A stretch of 64,000 nt of DNA from Pseudomonadota bacterium (GTDB lineage: Bacteria; Pseudomonadota; Gammaproteobacteria; Burkholderiales; Methylophilaceae), in the NCBI GenBank assembly GCA_029782295.1, contig JAKOVB010000053.1:62001-126000 (forward strand). The letters are read 5' to 3'. Positions 8,883 to 17,959 of this stretch are shown here, piece by piece. The notes beneath the pieces are model-generated. The model had not been told where the DNA came from and searched no databases. It worked only from the letters and a program-made list of their open reading frames with translations. Numbering within the stretch: position 1 is the stretch's first letter; every line of letters begins with the position of its first letter. A program made the translations under genes and the position numbers.

Positions 8883-9128
8883 TCAGGCGATATGTGCCTG
8901 AACAGCGTTGAGGGCGTCCTGCAGGGTTTCCTCCGACAGCGCGTTGATTCCCTCTGCCATCAGTTCGGCGGCTTCAACCGCGCCGGCCGGCAGGTCGTGG
9001 CTGTCCAATTCGGCAATCAGTCCGGCAGCGGCTCCGGTGACGACCAGCATGGATTGACGTTCTTTCATCAGCATTTCCAATTCAGCCCGAAGCAGGGCGA
9101 CTTCCTCGGCGTTGATCGTATTCGACAT
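8883..9128 (-). CDS. Hypothetical small protein, function unknown
   Basis: 81 residues, which I do not recognise. It has a good GAGGA Shine-Dalgarno sequence before the ATG, no signal peptide, no Cys, and reads as three acidic amphipathic helices (EEVALLRAELEMLMKERQSM; TGAAAGLIAELD; AAELMAEGINALSEETLQDALNAVQAHIA). The composition (Ala, Glu, Leu) and regular heptad-like spacing suggest a small helical bundle or coiled-coil adaptor. It is convergent with the PHA-system protein gene, ending 8 bases from it, and divergent from tRNA-Leu. No function is proposed. Confidence 0.6.
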   Translation of the reverse strand: MSNTINAEEVALLRAELEMLMKERQSMLVVTGAAAGLIAELDSHDLPAGAVEAAELMAEGINALSEETLQDALNAVQAHIA

Positions 9129-9203
9129 GGTGATTTTCCTCGTGATTGGTCACCTCATCTTGCGACCCGGGCCGGGGCTTTGTCAATCAGGAAGCGGATA
9201 AGG

Positions 9204-9232
9204 TTTTCCCGAGCTTCCGACTCGGTTACAAT
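9204..9232 (+). promoter_or_regulatory. Candidate sigma-70 promoter for tRNA-Leu (and possibly tig)
   Basis: TACAAT at 9227-9232 is a good -10 hexamer; a weak -35 (TTTTCC) sits 17 bases upstream. Transcription would start near 9239, about 47 bases before the tRNA. Trigger factor begins only 33 bases after the tRNA, so it could be read from the same promoter. Confidence 0.35.
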
Positions 9233-9285
9233 ATAGGGATTTCGCCTATCGGACGTGGCGTTTCGGCGCCCATATTTTTAACCAT

Positions 9286-9370
9286 GCGAAAGTGGCGGAA
9301 TTGGTAGACGCACTGGATTTAGGTTCCAGCGCCGCAAGGCGTGAGAGTTCGAGTCTCTCCTTTCGCACCA
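9286..9370 (+). tRNA. tRNA-Leu (anticodon UAG)
   Basis: An 85-base class II tRNA. Acceptor stem GCGAAAG pairs with CTTTCGC, followed by A and an encoded CCA. The anticodon stem CTGGA/TCCAG encloses TTTAGGT, giving anticodon TAG. A long variable arm (GCCGCAAGGCGTGA region) and the GTTCGAGTC T-loop are present, as expected for leucine tRNAs. Confidence 0.97.
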
Positions 9371-9403
9371 ACGTGATACGTTATTGAATTAAGGATTAAG
9401 CAC

Positions 9404-10711
9404 ATGCAATCAACCGTTGAAACCCTGAGCACTCTCGAGCGTCGCATGACGGTAACTGTGCCGCTGAAGCCCCTGGAAGAAGAAGTCAATCAGCGCCTGT
9501 CCGGTATGGCCCGCAATGCCAAGCTGCCCGGCTTCCGCCCCGGCAAGGTCCCGATGCACCTGGTGCAGAAAAACTATGGCCCGCAAGTCCGTGACGAAGT
9601 GTTCTCCAAGGCGGTTGAATCCAGTTTCTCCGATGCGGTCGAGCAGAACAAGCTGCGTGTGGCCGGCTATCCGAACATCGAGCACAAGCCGTTCCAGGAA
9701 GCTGCTGATCATTTCGAATATGTGGCGACTTTCGAAGTCTTCCCGGAAGTCGAAGTCGGTGATCTGTCCGGCGTGGCGATCGACAAGCCGAATGTCACCG
9801 TGACTGCCAAGGATGTGGACAAGACCATCGAAGTACTGCGCAAGCAACGCGCCACCTTCGAGCCGGTAAAGCGTGCTGCCAAGAAGGGGGACCGCGTCAA
9901 CGTGGCTTTCCGTGCTGAAATCGACGGTCAGGAAGTGGAAAGCACCAACGGCCAGGGTATCGATCTGGTGCTGGGCGAAGACGGCCGCATCGCCGAGTTC
10001 GATGACAACATCATCGGTGCCAAGGCCGGCGCCACCCAGAAGTTTGATATTACTTACGCCGAAGACAATCCGAGCCCGCAACTGGCCGGCAAGACCGTAT
10101 CCTACGAAGTGACCGTGAACAGCGTTTCCCAGATCAAGCTGCCGGAAGTGGATGCCGAGTTTGCCAAGCTGCTGGGCGTGGAAAACGGTGACGTTGAAAA
10201 GATGCGTGCCGACATCAAGGAAAGCCTGGAGCAGGAAGTCGCCAAGCGTGTCCGCGCGGGCGTCAAGGATCAGGTATTCCAGGCACTGCTGGGTGCTGTC
10301 ACCATTGAGCTGCCGAAAGCGCTGATCACCATGGAACTGGGACGTCTGATGGAGGCCGTGCAGAACGATCTGCAACGTCGCGGAACTGACATGAGCAAGG
10401 TGCAACTGCAGCCTGCCATGTTCGAAGAACAAGCCCGTCGAAATGTGGGTATCCGCGTCATCCTCGGCGAACTGATCAACAAGAACTCCCTGCAGGCCAA
10501 CGCTGACCAGGTGCGCGCGATGGTGGACGAATTCTCCAAGAGCTTTGAGCAACCGGAGGACGTGGTACGCTGGTACTACGCTGACCCCTCGCGTCTGGAT
10601 GAGCCGTTCGGTATGGCAACCGAAGAGAACGTCGTGGCCTGGGTGCTGGAACGTGCCAAGGTCAACGAAAAGAAGGTGTCCTTTGACGAAGTAATGGGGA
10701 ACAAGGCCTAA
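9404..10711 (+). CDS. tig: Trigger factor, ribosome-associated chaperone and prolyl isomerase
   Basis: 435 residues, normal for the family. The ribosome-docking signature GFRPGKVP is at 43-50. The FKBP-like peptidyl-prolyl isomerase domain follows (about 150-245; NVAFRAEIDGQEV to SYEVTVNSV), then the helical chaperone arms. It binds ribosomal protein L23 at the tunnel exit and shields nascent chains. The stop codon is directly followed by the clpP ATG with no intervening base, so the pair is probably translationally coupled. tig-clpP-clpX-lon is the classic order. Confidence 0.98.
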   Translation: MQSTVETLSTLERRMTVTVPLKPLEEEVNQRLSGMARNAKLPGFRPGKVPMHLVQKNYGPQVRDEVFSKAVESSFSDAVEQNKLRVAGYPNIEHKPFQEAADHFEYVATFEVFPEVEVGDLSGVAIDKPNVTVTAKDVDKTIEVLRKQRATFEPVKRAAKKGDRVNVAFRAEIDGQEVESTNGQGIDLVLGEDGRIAEFDDNIIGAKAGATQKFDITYAEDNPSPQLAGKTVSYEVTVNSVSQIKLPEVDAEFAKLLGVENGDVEKMRADIKESLEQEVAKRVRAGVKDQVFQALLGAVTIELPKALITMELGRLMEAVQNDLQRRGTDMSKVQLQPAMFEEQARRNVGIRVILGELINKNSLQANADQVRAMVDEFSKSFEQPEDVVRWYYADPSRLDEPFGMATEENVVAWVLERAKVNEKKVSFDEVMGNKA

Positions 10712-11326
10712 ATGAGCATGCATAGCAGCTGGGAGCCGCAAGGGCTCGGGTATATCCCGATGGTGATCGAGCAGAGCGGTCGTGGGGAACGTTCCTACGA
10801 CATCTACTCGCGATTGCTGAAGGAGCGGGTGATTTTCCTGGTCGGTCCGGTCAACGATATGACGGCGAACCTCGTGGTCGCGCAGCTGCTGTTCCTCGAG
10901 GCGGAAAATCCGGACAAGGATATTTCCCTGTACATCAACTCTCCTGGTGGTTCGGTGACGGCTGGCATGGCGATCTATGACACCATGCAGTTCATCAAGC
11001 CCGACGTTAGCACGCTGTGCATCGGCCAGGCGGCCAGCATGGGGGCTTTGCTGCTGACGGCGGGTGCCAAGGGCAAGCGTTTCTGCCTGCCCAACTCCCG
11101 CGTCATGATTCACCAGCCGTTGGGCGGTTTCCAGGGTCAGGCTTCCGATATCGAGATCCACGCCAAGGAAATCCTATTCCTGCGAGAGCGACTGAACCAG
11201 ATCCTGGCTTCCCATACCGGCCAGCCGATCGAGAATATCGAACGTGATACCGACCGCGATAATTTCATGAGTGCAGAGCGCTCGGTGGAATACGGTCTGG
11301 TCGATCAGGTCATTGCCAGCCGCTGA
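10712..11326 (+). CDS. clpP: ATP-dependent Clp protease proteolytic subunit
   Basis: 204 residues. The catalytic triad is readable as Ser109 (GQAASMGA), His134 (RVMIHQP) and Asp183 (ERDTDRDN), in step with E. coli precursor numbering. The N-terminal ~12 residues may be a self-cleaved propeptide, as in E. coli. Two stacked heptameric rings degrade unfolded proteins fed in by ClpX or ClpA. It starts immediately after tig, and clpX follows after 49 bases. Confidence 0.98.
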   Translation: MSMHSSWEPQGLGYIPMVIEQSGRGERSYDIYSRLLKERVIFLVGPVNDMTANLVVAQLLFLEAENPDKDISLYINSPGGSVTAGMAIYDTMQFIKPDVSTLCIGQAASMGALLLTAGAKGKRFCLPNSRVMIHQPLGGFQGQASDIEIHAKEILFLRERLNQILASHTGQPIENIERDTDRDNFMSAERSVEYGLVDQVIASR

Positions 11327-11375
11327 GTTGCCGCATAAGATAGTATTCGTTAAGTAGAACTGAGACCAAATAGTT

Positions 11376-12644
11376 ATGACCAGTAAGACGGAAGGCGAGA
11401 AGCTGCTGTATTGCTCCTTTTGTGGGAAAAGTCAGCACGAAGTCAAGAAGCTCATCGCCGGCCCCTCCGTATTCATCTGTGATGAATGCGTGGATCTGTG
11501 CAACGACATCATTCGCGAGGAGATCCAGGGTGGCGACGGCCTGATGGCCCGGAGCAACAGCCTGCCTACGCCCAAGGAAATCTGCGAAATCCTTGATCAG
11601 TATGTGATCGGGCAAACAGCCGCCAAGCGCATTCTCGCGGTGGCGGTCTACAATCATTACAAGCGACTCGAGCAGAGCGACCACAAGGACGACGTCGAGA
11701 TCGCCAAGACCAATATTCTGCTGATTGGCCCGACCGGTTCCGGCAAGACACTGCTGGCGCAGACACTGGCCCGCCTGCTCGACGTACCTTTCGTCATGGC
11801 CGATGCCACCACGCTGACCGAAGCCGGTTATGTGGGTGAGGATGTCGAGAACATCATGCAGAAGCTGCTGCAGAAGTGTGACTACGATGTCGAGAAGGCT
11901 CAGCGCGGCATCGTCTACATCGATGAAATCGACAAGATCTCCCGTAAATCGGATAACCCGTCCATTACACGTGACGTATCCGGTGAAGGCGTGCAGCAGG
12001 CATTGCTCAAGCTGATCGAAGGGACTGTGGCTTCCGTGCCCCCTCAGGGCGGTCGCAAGCATCCTAACCAGGATTTCGTGCAGCTGGATACGACCAACAT
12101 CCTCTTCATCTGCGGCGGTGCTTTCGACGGCCTGGAAAAAGTCATCCAGCGCCGCTCGGAAAAGGGTGGCATCGGTTTCGGCGCGGAAGTGAAGAGCAAG
12201 GAAAACGTCCGTGCCGTGGGTGAGGTATTGCGTGAAGTCGAGCCGGAAGACCTGATCAAGTTCGGCCTGATTCCAGAATTCGTCGGTCGGCTTCCGGCCG
12301 TTGCCACGCTCGAGTCCCTGGACGAAGCTGCTCTGATGAAGATTCTGGTCGAGCCCAAGAACGCGCTGACCAAGCAATACATGAAGCTGTTCCGTATGGA
12401 AGGCGTGGAATTGGAGTTTCGTGAATCCGCACTGTTGCTCATTGCCAAAAAGGCTCTGGAGCGCAAGACAGGTGCCCGCGGACTGCGTTCCATTCTCGAA
12501 CATTCGCTGATCGACATCATGTTCGACCTGCCCTCCATGCAGCATCTTGAAAAGGTGGTGGTCGACGAAGGCGTCGTCCTTGGTGAAACCCCGCCTCTGC
12601 TGATCTATTCCGAGCAGTCCCGCCTCGCCGAGTCTGCCGGTTAG
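11376..12644 (+). CDS. clpX: Clp protease ATP-binding specificity subunit ClpX
   Basis: 422 residues. The N-terminal zinc-binding domain has Cys13, Cys16, Cys35 and Cys38. Walker A GPTGSGKT is at 118-125 and Walker B YIDEID near 181-186; the sensor and C-terminal AAA+ D2-small domain ([13 protein letters not shown]) follow. It unfolds tagged substrates and passes them to ClpP encoded just upstream. The 49-base spacer to clpP has no visible terminator, so the pair is probably co-transcribed. Confidence 0.98.
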   Translation: MTSKTEGEKLLYCSFCGKSQHEVKKLIAGPSVFICDECVDLCNDIIREEIQGGDGLMARSNSLPTPKEICEILDQYVIGQTAAKRILAVAVYNHYKRLEQSDHKDDVEIAKTNILLIGPTGSGKTLLAQTLARLLDVPFVMADATTLTEAGYVGEDVENIMQKLLQKCDYDVEKAQRGIVYIDEIDKISRKSDNPSITRDVSGEGVQQALLKLIEGTVASVPPQGGRKHPNQDFVQLDTTNILFICGGAFDGLEKVIQRRSEKGGIGFGAEVKSKENVRAVGEVLREVEPEDLIKFGLIPEFVGRLPAVATLESLDEAALMKILVEPKNALTKQYMKLFRMEGVELEFRESALLLIAKKALERKTGARGLRSILEHSLIDIMFDLPSMQHLEKVVVDEGVVLGETPPLLIYSEQSRLAESAG

Positions 12645-12679
12645 TCAGAGGAATTCGGCAAGATATTTTCGCATCAGGT

Positions 12680-12705
12680 CTTGAACTGGCCTGGTGCGAC
12701 CATAT
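12680..12705 (+). promoter_or_regulatory. Candidate sigma-32 heat-shock promoter for lon
   Basis: CTTGAA at 12680-12685 is the exact heat-shock -35; GACCATAT at 12698-12705 is close to the -10 consensus CCCCATNT, with 12 bases between. lon is a known RpoH target in proteobacteria. The element lies inside an imperfect hairpin (arms 12670-12678 and 12690-12698), which lacks a T-run and so is a poor terminator for clpX. Confidence 0.55.
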
Positions 12706-12783
12706 CTAACCTTAAGTAGTAGCTTGGCCAATCGCCGGCTGTAGCTTCCGATTTGCGGTAGCTGTCCCTTATTAGAGGTTCCC

Positions 12784-15213
12784 ATGACTGAAAATACTCC
12801 CGCCGTTCAACCCCTCGACGCAGGTCTGGTGCCTTTGCTGCCCTTGCGTGATGTGGTGGTTTATCCCCATCTGGTCATCCCGTTGTTTGTGGGGCGCGCC
12901 AAATCGGTCAAGGCCTTGGAGATATCTTCCGAAAACGACAAGCAGATTCTCCTGGTTGCGCAGAAATCGCCAAACAAGGATGAGCCTGAGGCAGCCGACC
13001 TGTATGAGGTCGGCACGATCGCGACCGTGCTGCAGATGCTTAAGCTCCCGGATGGTACCGTCAAGGTGCTGGTGGAAGGGGTGCATCGTGCGCGCGTGAC
13101 CGAGTTTGTCGAGACTGCGGACTGCATCGCTGCCAGAGTTGAAAAGATCGAGCCGGAAAAAACGGACGATGCTGAAATTCAGGCGCTGATGCGTACCGTA
13201 TTCACGCAGTTCGACCAGTACGTCAAGTTGCACAAGAAGATCCCGCCAGAAATCCTCACGTCCTTGGCGACCATTGATGATGGTGGTCGTTTGGCCGATA
13301 CCATTACCGCCCATCTTTCGCTGAAACTGGAAGAAAAGCAGCAGATTCTTGAAATGATCGATATCGGCAAGCGTCTGGAACACCTGCTGGGTGTACTGGA
13401 AGCCGAAATTGACATCCTGCAGGTGGAAAAGCGTATCCGTGGCCGCGTCAAGCGCCAGATGGAGAAGAGTCAGCGCGAGTATTACCTGAACGAACAGGTC
13501 AAGGCGATCCAGAAAGAACTCGGGGAGCAGGACGAAAACGCCGATATCGACGAGCTTGAGCAGAAGATCAAGGCTGCACACATGCCCAAGGAGGCATTGA
13601 ACAAGGTGCAGGCCGAAATGAAGAAGCTGAAGATGATGTCGCCGATGTCCGCTGAAGCCACCGTGGTGCGCAATTATGTAGAAACCCTGGTCGGCCTGCC
13701 GTGGAAGAAGCGCACCAAGATCAGCAAGGATCTTGCTGCCGCTGAAAAAATCCTCGATGCCGACCATTATGGCCTGGAAAAGGTCAAGGAACGCATCATT
13801 GAGTATCTCGCCGTACAGCAGCGCGTGGACAAGCTGAAAGCGCCGATTCTTTGCCTGGTCGGACCTCCGGGTGTTGGCAAGACCTCGTTGGGGCAGAGTA
13901 TTGCCAAGGCAGTGAACCGCAAATTTGTACGCATGGCCTTGGGTGGAGTGCGTGATGAATCCGAAATCCGCGGGCATCGCCGCACCTACATCGGCTCCAT
14001 GCCCGGCAAGGTGTTGCAGAGCATGACCAAGGTGGCGGTAAAAAATCCGCTGTTCCTGCTCGATGAAGTGGACAAAATGGGACAGGATTTCCGCGGCGAT
14101 CCATCCTCTGCTTTGCTTGAGGTCCTTGACCCTGAGCAGAATCACACTTTCGTCGACCATTACGTGGAAGTCGAATATGACCTGTCGGATGTGATGTTCG
14201 TCGCGACATCCAATTCGCTCAATATTCCTCCTGCGTTGCTGGACCGGATGGAAGTTATTCGCCTCGCCGGTTATACCGAGGACGAAAAGGTCAATATCGC
14301 CATGAAATACCTGCTGCCCAAGCAGTTGAAGACCCATGGCCTGAAAGAAACCGAAATCAGTGTCTCGGAAGCGACCGTTCGTGACATCGTGCGCTATTAC
14401 ACCCGCGAAGCTGGTGTGCGCAGCCTGGATCGAGAGATTTCCAAGATTTGCCGTAAGGTAGTCAAGGAACTGCTGACGACCGCCAAAGGCAAGAGCGGCA
14501 AGCGCGTGACGATATCTCCGCGTAACCTGGACAAGTATCTGGGTGTTCAGCGCTATGACTTCGGCATCGCCGGCAAGGAAAATCAGGTAGGCCAGGTGAC
14601 CGGCTTGGCCTGGACCGAGGTGGGTGGTGAGCTGTTGACCATCGAAACCGTACTGTTGCCGGGCAAGGGCAAGACCATTACCACCGGGAAACTGGGGGAT
14701 GTCATGCAGGAGTCCATCCAGGCGGCCATGAGCGTGGTGCGCAGTCGCGCCAAGCGCCTCGGCATCAGCGAGGACTTCTATGAGAAACACGATATCCACA
14801 TTCACCTTCCTGAGGGAGCGACACCCAAGGATGGACCGAGTGCCGGGATCGGCATGTGCACGGCACTGGTTTCGGTGCTGTGCAATATCCCGGTCCGTGC
14901 TGATGTTGCCATGACAGGTGAGATCACCTTGCGCGGCGAGGTTCTGCCGATTGGTGGGTTGAAGGAAAAACTGCTGGCGGCACACCGGGGCGGCATCAAG
15001 ACCGTGATGATTCCGGAGCAGAACGTCAAGGATCTGGTGGATATTCCGGATAACATCAAGAACCAGCTGGATATCCATCCGGTGAAATGGATTGACGAGG
15101 TCTTGGAAATTGCGCTTGAGCGCATGCCGGAACCCTTGCCCCAAGCGGCGGAATCTGTCGAAATTGGTGCAGGAACAACCGTTTCGGAGCCTTCCGGCAT
15201 CACCAAGCATTAG
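12784..15213 (+). CDS. lon: ATP-dependent protease Lon
   Basis: 809 residues, the full LonA architecture: N-terminal substrate-binding domain ([21 protein letters not shown]), coiled-coil linker (about 190-290), AAA+ module with Walker [10 protein letters not shown] and a C-terminal serine protease domain. The catalytic dyad is Ser686 in PKDGPSAG and Lys729 in GGLKEKLL. It degrades misfolded and regulatory proteins in the cytosol. A candidate sigma-32 promoter lies about 100 bases upstream, and the 5' leader between them contains three GTAGCT repeats. The ATG at 12784 follows AGAGG. Confidence 0.98.
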   Translation: MTENTPAVQPLDAGLVPLLPLRDVVVYPHLVIPLFVGRAKSVKALEISSENDKQILLVAQKSPNKDEPEAADLYEVGTIATVLQMLKLPDGTVKVLVEGVHRARVTEFVETADCIAARVEKIEPEKTDDAEIQALMRTVFTQFDQYVKLHKKIPPEILTSLATIDDGGRLADTITAHLSLKLEEKQQILEMIDIGKRLEHLLGVLEAEIDILQVEKRIRGRVKRQMEKSQREYYLNEQVKAIQKELGEQDENADIDELEQKIKAAHMPKEALNKVQAEMKKLKMMSPMSAEATVVRNYVETLVGLPWKKRTKISKDLAAAEKILDADHYGLEKVKERIIEYLAVQQRVDKLKAPILCLVGPPGVGKTSLGQSIAKAVNRKFVRMALGGVRDESEIRGHRRTYIGSMPGKVLQSMTKVAVKNPLFLLDEVDKMGQDFRGDPSSALLEVLDPEQNHTFVDHYVEVEYDLSDVMFVATSNSLNIPPALLDRMEVIRLAGYTEDEKVNIAMKYLLPKQLKTHGLKETEISVSEATVRDIVRYYTREAGVRSLDREISKICRKVVKELLTTAKGKSGKRVTISPRNLDKYLGVQRYDFGIAGKENQVGQVTGLAWTEVGGELLTIETVLLPGKGKTITTGKLGDVMQESIQAAMSVVRSRAKRLGISEDFYEKHDIHIHLPEGATPKDGPSAGIGMCTALVSVLCNIPVRADVAMTGEITLRGEVLPIGGLKEKLLAAHRGGIKTVMIPEQNVKDLVDIPDNIKNQLDIHPVKWIDEVLEIALERMPEPLPQAAESVEIGAGTTVSEPSGITKH

Positions 15214-15238
15214 GGCTGAAGAAAAGGGCTGGAAAGTC

Positions 15239-15268
15239 TTGACATGGACTTTTCCCGCTTGCTATAAA
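15239..15268 (+). promoter_or_regulatory. Strong sigma-70 promoter for hupB
   Basis: A consensus -35 TTGACA at 15239-15244 and TATAAA at 15263-15268 are separated by 18 bases. The -10 lies in a perfect inverted repeat (CCCGCTT 15254-15260 / AAGCGGG 15267-15273, loop of six), which could act as an operator or an overlapping weak hairpin. Transcription would start near 15275, giving a leader of about 50 bases. Confidence 0.7.
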
Positions 15269-15325
15269 GCGGGTTGCAGGGTTCGTCCTGTCATTCTTAA
15301 ATAATGTGTCGAAAGGGGATTGCTC

Positions 15326-15598
15326 GTGAACAAGTCTGAACTGATTGAACAAATCGCAAAAGCTGCCGGTCTCTCCAAGGCTGCAGCCGGTCGTTCGCTG
15401 GATGCTACTACAGATGCAATTGCCAAGGCTCTGAAAAAGGGTGATCTGGTAACCCTGATCGGCTTCGGTACCTTTTATGTCGGCAAGCGTGCAGCCCGTA
15501 GTGGTCGCAATCCCCGCACAGGCGCCACCATCAAGATCAAGGCGGCGAATTCTCCAAAATTTAGGGCTGGCAAATCCCTGAAGGATGCTGTAAACTAG
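15326..15598 (+). CDS. hupB: DNA-binding protein HU (beta-type)
   Basis: 90 residues from the GTG at 15326, chosen because AAAGGGG ends 7 bases before it; a TTG two codons upstream is in frame but badly spaced. The protein is a standard [24 protein letters not shown], the DNA-binding arm [14 protein letters not shown] and the closing [12 protein letters not shown]. It compacts and bends DNA as a dimer. It has its own strong promoter after lon, as in other proteobacteria, and is followed by tRNA-Val. Confidence 0.95.
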   Translation: MNKSELIEQIAKAAGLSKAAAGRSLDATTDAIAKALKKGDLVTLIGFGTFYVGKRAARSGRNPRTGATIKIKAANSPKFRAGKSLKDAVN

Positions 15599-15630
15599 CG
15601 GACTTTGGTGATCGCGGTAGCACTTTCAAA

Positions 15631-15706
15631 GGGTGCTTAGCTCAGTTGGTAGAGCGTCGCCCTTACAAGGCGAATGTCGGCGGTTCGACCCCGTCAGCAC
15701 CCACCA
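15631..15706 (+). tRNA. tRNA-Val (anticodon UAC)
   Basis: 76 bases. Acceptor stem GGGTGCT/AGCACCC, then A and an encoded CCA. The anticodon arm TCGCC-CTTACAA-GGCGA gives TAC. D-loop CTCAGTTGGT and T-loop GGTTCGACC are normal. Confidence 0.97.
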
Positions 15707-15757
15707 GTTATCGCGTCACTTAGGATTCGAGTATCAGTATTCGATCCAACAGTTTTA

Positions 15758-15834
15758 GGAGTGGTAGTTCAGTTGGTTAGAATACCGGCCTGTCACGCCG
15801 GGGGTCGCGGGTTCGAGTCCCGTCCACTCCGCCA
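15758..15834 (+). tRNA. tRNA-Asp (anticodon GUC)
   Basis: 77 bases. Acceptor stem GGAGTGG/CCACTCC, discriminator G, encoded CCA. The anticodon loop CTGTCAC gives GTC. It is 51 bases after tRNA-Val and followed at once by a terminator, so the two tRNAs are probably transcribed with or after hupB. Confidence 0.97.
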
Positions 15835-15840
15835 ATAAAA

Positions 15841-15868
15841 AAATGGCGAGCCTTTGGGCTCGCCATTT
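15841..15868 (+). terminator. Intrinsic terminator after the tRNA genes
   Basis: A perfect 12-base stem (AAATGGCGAGCC / GGCTCGCCATTT) with a four-base loop, followed by further T residues. It starts six bases after the CCA of tRNA-Asp. Confidence 0.9.
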
Positions 15869-15911
15869 TTGTTTCCGGCATCATGACAGGGCCGCATCCG
15901 GCCCTTCTCTG

Positions 15912-15920
15912 TGGTATAGT
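15912..15920 (+). promoter_or_regulatory. Candidate extended -10 promoter for ppiD
   Basis: TGGTATAGT fits the extended -10 pattern TGnTATAAT with one mismatch. There is no recognisable -35 at the right distance. It sits 40 bases after the tRNA terminator and about 85 bases before the ppiD ATG. Confidence 0.45.
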
Positions 15921-16003
15921 CAACCCTTTTTTAAGCCTCGCGTCATGCCTGTAGGGTGACTGGCGCGGCGGTTCAGTTCAATGTTTTAACTAAGGTTACT
16001 GTC

Positions 16004-17899
16004 ATGCTGGAAACATTTCGTGAGCATTCCAAAGGTTGGCTGGCCAAACTCATTCTGGCTTTCATTACTGTCCCGTTTGCCCTGTGGGGGATCGATTCCT
16101 ACCTGCATAACGCCGGTTCCAATGTGGCTGTTGCCAAGGTCAATGGCAAGAGTGTGACCGTGCAGGAGTTCGGTAATGCCATGCAGGATATGCGTAACCA
16201 GTTGCAGGCCAGTGGCAAGACCGATCCGGCCATGCTGGATGATCCAGCCGTGAAGCAATCCGTGCTGAACAAGCTGATTGTCACGCGCTTGATGGGTGAT
16301 GAAGTTCAGCGTTCCAAGCTCACCATCTCGGATGAGCAACTTGGCAAATACATCATGGGCATGCAGGAATTTCAGCAAGGTGGGAAATTCTCTCAGGAGT
16401 TGTATGACAGTATCCTTTCCCAGAATCACCTGACACCCAGCCAGTTTGAAGCACGCATGCGTGCAAGCCTGCTTTCCCAGACTGCGCGCGACAGCATCGC
16501 TGCGGCAGCGAATATTTCCCGTTCCGCCAGTGACAACATCCTGAAGGTGGAATTCCAGCAGCGTGAAGTCAGCGTGGCCGATCTGAAAGCGGATGATTTC
16601 CTTGGACAGACCAAGGTCGATGATGCGGCGATTCAGGCCTATTACGACAAGAACAAGGACAAGTTCCGCACGCCGGAACAGGTGAAAATCGAATATGTCC
16701 TGCTCTCGGCCAACAATTTTGTCCCGAGCATGCAAGTCACTGAAGACGAAGTGAAAAAATACTACGATGAGAATGCATCCAAGTTCCAGGGGGATGAGCA
16801 ACGTCGTGCCAGTCACATTCTGATCAGCTTCGGTGGCAAGACTGATGCGGCTTCCAAGAAGGAGGCACGAACCAAGGCTGAATCCGTGTTGGCCGAGGTC
16901 AGGAAGAACCCGAAGAAATTTGCCGAACTTGCCAAGAAATACTCTCAGGATCCTGGATCCGCTGATAAGGGCGGGGACCTGGGATTGTTCGGCCGTGGCA
17001 TGATGGTCAAACCTTTCGAGGACGCCGTTTACAGCATGTCACCAGGCGCCATCAGCGATCTCGTGGAGTCAGACTTTGGCTATCACATTATCCAACTGAC
17101 CGAAATCAAGGGGCAGGGCCAGTCGTTTGACGAGGTGAAGGCCAATATCCGTGGTGAGTTGATGTATCAAAAGGCATTGGCCAAGTTTGCCGAACAGGCC
17201 GAGACCTTCAGTAACATGGTATATGAACAGTCCGACAGCTTGCAGCCGGTCGTCAAGAAGTTCGGTGTGCCGAGCCAGACCAGCCAGTGGATGAGCCGCG
17301 AGGATGCCAGCAAGTTCTTCAAGAACGACAAACTGGTGAATGCTATTTTCTCGGACGAAGCGATCAAGGAAAAACGTAATACCGAGGCTATCGAAGCTGC
17401 ACCTAACACCTTGGTATCTGCGCGCGTTCTGGAATACAAACCGGCGGCTGCACGTAGTTTTGCAGAGGTGAAGTCGGCCATCGAAGCTTATCTGAAGCAT
17501 GAACAGGCCATGTCACTCGCAAGCAAGAAGAGCGCTGAAATGATAGCTACCCTGAAGCAGGGTAAAGATGTCGAGGGCCTGAATTGGATTCCTCCAGTCG
17601 TTATCGATCGCCGTAATGCGCAGGGGTTGACAGATGAAGTGATGCGTAAGGCTTTCACGATCAATGCTGATAAACTCCCGGCCTATGATGTAGTGGACAG
17701 GAAGAACATCGGTTTCAGCATTATCAAGGTATCCAGAGTCGATAGCGCTATCCCGACTGAGGAGGCGGATAGGAATGCCGCTTCGATCGAAGTGCTGTCA
17801 GCGTTGTCCGAGGAATATGTTTCCGCGTACCTTGCCTCGCTGAAGAACAAGGCCTCGATCACGATCAACAAACAGGCTCTGAGTGCCGGCGCACCATAA
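16004..17899 (+). CDS. ppiD: Membrane-anchored periplasmic chaperone PpiD (parvulin-type foldase)
   Basis: I choose the ATG at 16004 (631 residues); the frame opens at 15956, but PpiD proteins begin MLETFREHSKG or similar. One N-terminal membrane anchor (about 12-34, LAKLILAFITVPFALWGID), a SurA-like N-domain (about 40-180), a parvulin PPIC domain (about 265-365; RRASHILISF to GYHIIQLTEIKGQGQ) and a second SurA-like C-terminal part. It works next to the Sec translocon on outer-membrane proteins. It ends at a bidirectional terminator shared with the chemotaxis operon. Confidence 0.93.
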   Translation: MLETFREHSKGWLAKLILAFITVPFALWGIDSYLHNAGSNVAVAKVNGKSVTVQEFGNAMQDMRNQLQASGKTDPAMLDDPAVKQSVLNKLIVTRLMGDEVQRSKLTISDEQLGKYIMGMQEFQQGGKFSQELYDSILSQNHLTPSQFEARMRASLLSQTARDSIAAAANISRSASDNILKVEFQQREVSVADLKADDFLGQTKVDDAAIQAYYDKNKDKFRTPEQVKIEYVLLSANNFVPSMQVTEDEVKKYYDENASKFQGDEQRRASHILISFGGKTDAASKKEARTKAESVLAEVRKNPKKFAELAKKYSQDPGSADKGGDLGLFGRGMMVKPFEDAVYSMSPGAISDLVESDFGYHIIQLTEIKGQGQSFDEVKANIRGELMYQKALAKFAEQAETFSNMVYEQSDSLQPVVKKFGVPSQTSQWMSREDASKFFKNDKLVNAIFSDEAIKEKRNTEAIEAAPNTLVSARVLEYKPAAARSFAEVKSAIEAYLKHEQAMSLASKKSAEMIATLKQGKDVEGLNWIPPVVIDRRNAQGLTDEVMRKAFTINADKLPAYDVVDRKNIGFSIIKVSRVDSAIPTEEADRNAASIEVLSALSEEYVSAYLASLKNKASITINKQALSAGAP

Positions 17900-17914
17900 C
17901 ATCACCAGTGACCT

Positions 17915-17953
17915 GATAAAGAAAAAGGGGCCATTGGCCCCTTTTTCTTTATC
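17915..17953. terminator. Bidirectional intrinsic terminator between ppiD and cheB
   Basis: GATAAAGAAAAAGGGGCC and its complement flank a three-base ATT loop, an 18-base stem with an A-run on one side and a T-run on the other, so it should work for both converging transcripts. Confidence 0.92.
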
Positions 17954-17959
17954 CTCATT

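Noticed and set aside
12670-12698. Terminator of clpX
   Set aside because: The hairpin has no following T-run and coincides with the candidate heat-shock promoter of lon.
9410-15210. Very long open frames on the minus strand opposite tig, clpP, clpX and lon (up to 812 codons)
   Set aside because: They mirror highly conserved genes on the other strand, have low-complexity His/Gln-rich translations and no ribosome-binding sites; they are by-products of codon bias.
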